A DNA stretch of 64,000 nt. Source: Agelas oroides (taxonomy: Eukaryota > Porifera > Demospongiae > Agelasida > Agelasidae). Shown here piece after piece: positions 60,971 to 64,000 of the stretch (the stretch's first letter is position 1; each line of letters opens with the position of its first letter). The stretch is from assembly GCA_949130485.1 (NCBI GenBank), contig OX422193.1, positions 5,624,871-5,688,870 of the forward strand, in the 5' to 3' direction. The notes below the pieces were generated by a model that did no database searches, was not told the DNA's origin, and saw only the letters and a program-made list of their open reading frames with translations. The position numbers were made by a program, and so were the translations under genes.

Positions 60971-62710
60971 TCATGTTATTGGCTGCATGAGTCCAGTAGA
61001 GCTAAGTAGAGCAATGACAGGGTGTACTAGAGTCATGGTAGAGTGCACTAGAGTCAAATAGAGCCATGGTAGGGTATAGTAGAGTCGAGTAGAGCCATGG
61101 TAGGATGTAGTAGAGTCAAGTAGAGCCACGTAGAGCCAAAGTAGAGTGTAGAAGAGTCCAGTAAAGCTAAGTAGAGCAATGGTAGAGTGTAGTAGAGCCA
61201 TGGTAGAGTGTAGTAGAGTCAACTATAGAGCCAAGGTAGAGTGTAGTAGAATCCAGTAGAGCTAGGTAGAGCAATCGTAGAGTGTAGTAGTGTCGAGTAG
61301 AGTCATGGTAGAGTGCAGTAGAGTCAAGTAGATCGAAGTAGACCCATTGTATAGAGTGTAGTAGAGTCCAGTAGAGCTATTTAGAGCAATGGTAGAGTGT
61401 ACCAGAGTCCAGTAGAGGCATGGTAGATAGCAGTAGAGTCAAGTAGAGCCAAGTACAGCTAAGGTAGAATGTGGTAGATTGCAGGAGAGCTGAGCAGAGC
61501 CACGGTAGAGAGTAGTAGAGTCCAGTACAGCTATGTAGAGTAACGGTAGAGTGTAGTAGAGCCATGCTAGAGTGCAGTAGAGTCAAGTAGAGCCTAGTTG
61601 AGCCATTGTAGAGTGTAGTACAGTCCAGTAGAGCTACGTAGAGCAATTGTAGAGTGTAGTAGAGTCTAGTAGAGCTAAGTAGAGGGTTGGTAGAGTGTAG
61701 TAGACTCCAGTAGAGCTGAGTAGAGACATAATAAGAGTGTAGTAGAGCCAAGGATAGCTGTGGTAGAGTGTAGCACAGTGAAGTACAGCTAAGTAGAGTA
61801 ATGATAGAGTGCAGTATAGTCAAGTAGAGCCATGGTAGAGTGCAGTAGAGTCAAGTACAGGAAAGTAGAGTAGAGTAATGGTAAAGGGTAGTAGAGTCAA
61901 CTAGAGCCCAGTAGAGCCATACTAGAGTGTAGTAGAGTCCAGTAGAACTAAGCAGATCCATGGTAGAGTGTATAGTAGAGTCAAGTAGACATAAGCAGAT
62001 CAATGGTAGACTGTATAGTAGAGCCCAGTAGAGTCATGCTAGAGTGCAGTAGAGTCAAGTACAACCAAGTAGAGCCATGGTAGAATGTAGTAGATTCCAG
62101 TAGAACTAGGTCGAGCCACGGTAGAAAGTAGTAGAGTCAAGTACAGCTAAGTAGAGTAATGTTAGAGTGTAGTAGAGCCAAGTAGACCCATGGTAGAGTG
62201 TAGTAGAGCCAGGTAGAGCCATGGTAGAGTGTAGTAGAGTCCAGTAGAGCTAACTAGAGCAATGGTAGAGTGTAGTACAGAGTCCAGTAGAGCTAAGTAG
62301 AGCCACGGTAGAGAGTAGTAGAGTCGAGTACAGCTAAGTAGAGTAACGGTAGGGTGTATTAGAGCCATGTAGAGCCATGGTAGAGTGCAGTAGAGTCAAG
62401 TAGAGCCAAGTAGAGCCATGGAAGTGTGTAGTAGAGTCAAGTAGAGCCATGGTAGAGTGTAGTAGAGTCAAGTAGAGCCAAGTAGAGCCAATATAGGGTG
62501 CAGTATACATGGTAGAGAGCAGTAGAGTCTATAGTAGAGCTAAGTAGAGCAATGGTAGAGTGTAGTAGAGCCAGGAACAACCATGGTAGAGTCAATTAGA
62601 GCCACGTAGAGACATAGATGTGTTTAGCAGAATCCAGTAGAGCTAGGTAGAGCAATGGTAAGGTCCAGTAGAGTTAAGTAGACCAATGGTAGAGTGCAGT
62701 AGAGCCATGG
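60971..62710. repeat. GTAGAG array, units of about 41 bp with 10-bp sub-phasing
   Basis: A typical unit is GTAGAGTGTA GTAGAGTCCA, then GTAGAGCTAA GTAGAGCAATG, giving GTAGAG every 10 bases with one 11-base step. Units are degenerate, with length variants of 41 to about 52 bp. Leucine-rich open frames on the minus strand are artefacts. Confidence 0.93.
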
Positions 62711-63265
62711 TAGTTGGGGTATCGGGTGGGGGAGCGCCAACACTGCTACACACATCGTAGCTCCCATTTGTTGAGGCAAGGCTCGCATAGTTGTGTAAAT
62801 TGTGTCTTCTCTTAATGCGTGGGGATCGTTGAGGGAGAGGGGGGGGTGATGGCCACTTGTTCTGGATTATGCTGGGGGTGGGGCTGAATAGTTCCATGGA
62901 TCCAGATAGGGATTCTTCATGCTGGGGGCTGGTGCTATGGGAAGAGGTTAGACTGTTAGTGGGGCTAAGTGGAGGGGGAGGTGGCTGGTCCTGGGTGGAA
63001 TCAGGGGTAGGGGCATGGACTGGGCTTGCGGTGGGTGTGGGGCTAAACAGTAAGGGGGAAGGGCTATGGTTGACAGATTCTATACTACTTATACGGGGCA
63101 TGCACGGGGTTACCGAGAGTGCCAGCCTAAATTGGCTGTTCGGTGTCTCTTGTATGCTGCTGATGCTGTCATCCTGCGTCTGGGGGGGGCTCTGACAGTA
63201 TCTCCGGGGACGTAATCGGTTCCTCGGTATAGATCTCCCTGGACCGATCTCAGGCGAGTAGTATA
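62700..63265 (-). CDS. Proline/serine-rich open frame, possible exon, unrecognised
   Basis: A frame open on the minus strand from about 63265 down into the repeat array at 62643. It encodes basic sequence (RNRLRPRRYCQSPPQTQ), then Pro/Ser-rich low-complexity sequence (LLFSPTPTASPVHAP), then LPQRSPRIKRRHNLHNYASL. Composition changes sharply at both ends, where repeats and a foldback element begin, so this is a single-copy island of about 560 bp. Possible acceptors lie near 63238-63250; no donor was found. It may be one exon of an intrinsically disordered protein. I do not recognise it. Confidence 0.4.
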
Positions 63266-63648
63266 GACTTTATGCAATACCTCACGTAATTAAACGTAAA
63301 ACGGAAAGTGGACGGAATCCGGATACTACGCCGCCATTTTGAGTGGCAAGGAAGACCGCGGTCTATGGAGCTTAAGTACAGCGAAGCACTTTACGAGCTC
63401 GCTGCGTCAACGAAGCATGCAGGTAAGCTTATTCGCTTCGGTGAGCGTTAGGTCCTGTTGAGGCCTTGTACATTCTGGGTGTAAACGTAAAATCACTTAC
63501 TGCGCTGGTGAGAAAGGAGCTCGCAAACTGCTCCACTGTACTTAAGGTCCCTTGACCGCGGTCATTTAGTATCCGGATTTCCGTCTACTGTCCGTTTCAC
63601 GTTTGTTTACGTGAGGTGATGACGTCAATTCCATAAGGTCTATAGTGC
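63262..63648. mobile_element. Foldback element, about 387 bp
   Basis: The left tatagactttatgcaat, ctcacgtaa and aatccggatact blocks recur inverted at the right (agtatccggattt, acgtgaggtgatgacg, attccataaggtctata). The accgcggtc block is also inverted. Apparent stem length is over 100 bp on each side. Non-coding. Confidence 0.75.
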
Positions 63649-63684
63649 AGTATAGTAGTTTCAAAAATGACGTCATACTGCGGC

Positions 63685-64000
63685 GCTGCGTGCAGTAGAC
63701 TCAAGTAGAGACATTGTAGAGTGTTGTACAGTCCAGCAGAGCTAAGCAGAGTAATGGTAGAGTGTAGTAGACAAAGTAGAGCCATTGTAGAGAGTAGTAG
63801 AGTCCAGTAGAGCTAAGTAGAGTAATGGTAGAGTGTATATAGTAGAGCCAAGTAGAGCCATGGTAGAATGTAGTAGAGTCAAGTAGAGCCAAGTAGAGCC
63901 ATGATAGAGTATAGTAGAGTCCAGTACAGCTAAGTAGAGTGATGGTAGAGTGTAGTAGATCCAAGTAGAGACATGGTAGAGTGCAGAAGAGACAAGTAGA
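63685..64000. repeat. GTAGAG array, second block
   Basis: The same repeat as 60971-62710 resumes after the foldback element and runs off the right edge of the window. Confidence 0.93.

Noticed and set aside
60971-63964. Leucine/serine/tyrosine-rich open frames on the minus strand
   Set aside because: They are translations of the degenerate GTAGAG array, with no conserved frame across units.
1-64000. LINE or LTR retroelement
   Set aside because: I found no reverse transcriptase motif, integrase or long terminal repeats anywhere in the window; the mobile DNA here is of the cut-and-paste type.

Overview
The window is metazoan nuclear DNA. It has split genes with GT-AG introns in consistent phase, animal signalling and extracellular domains, and dense short palindromic transposons. 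A marine invertebrate fits best; a sponge is possible, but nothing here proves the phylum. I support three host genes, one transposon gene, several duplicated gene fragments and many non-autonomous elements.

Layout. 1-6.3 kb: minisatellites and nested foldback elements, no gene. 6.3-19.9 kb (+): a 13-exon stretch of an ARHGAP1-type gene (Sec14/CRAL-TRIO plus RhoGAP); its first exon was not found. 22.7-29.4 kb (+): a second, fully open copy of exons 9-14, that is, the RhoGAP half alone, with decayed exon-9 copies before it. 31.0-33.9 kb (-): a secreted VWA/EGF gene of hemicentin-like VWA type. 33.5-37.9 kb and 47.0-49.2 kb are duplicates of one gene junction (3' end of a coiled-coil gene followed by the 5' end of the VWA gene). 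Between them lie an inverted copy of the ARHGAP 3' flank (38-42 kb) and a 2.8-kb giant foldback with satellite-like arms (42.6-45.5 kb). 48.5-56.8 kb (-): a complete 10-exon coiled-coil gene of unknown function, about 912 residues. 57.7-60.7 kb (+): a decayed MULE transposon gene with MULE, SWIM, Ulp1-like C48 protease and PHD segments. 61.0-64.0 kb: a GTAGAG array with about 10-bp phasing, interrupted by a proline-rich open frame and a foldback element.

The most informative signal is a pair of tiny palindromic element families ending TAGCCTCG and TAGTCTCGC. Several copies have exact 9-bp target duplications. Segmental duplication within the window supplies natural empty sites that fix two insertion boundaries to the base. 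The smallest copies are 38 and 53 bp.
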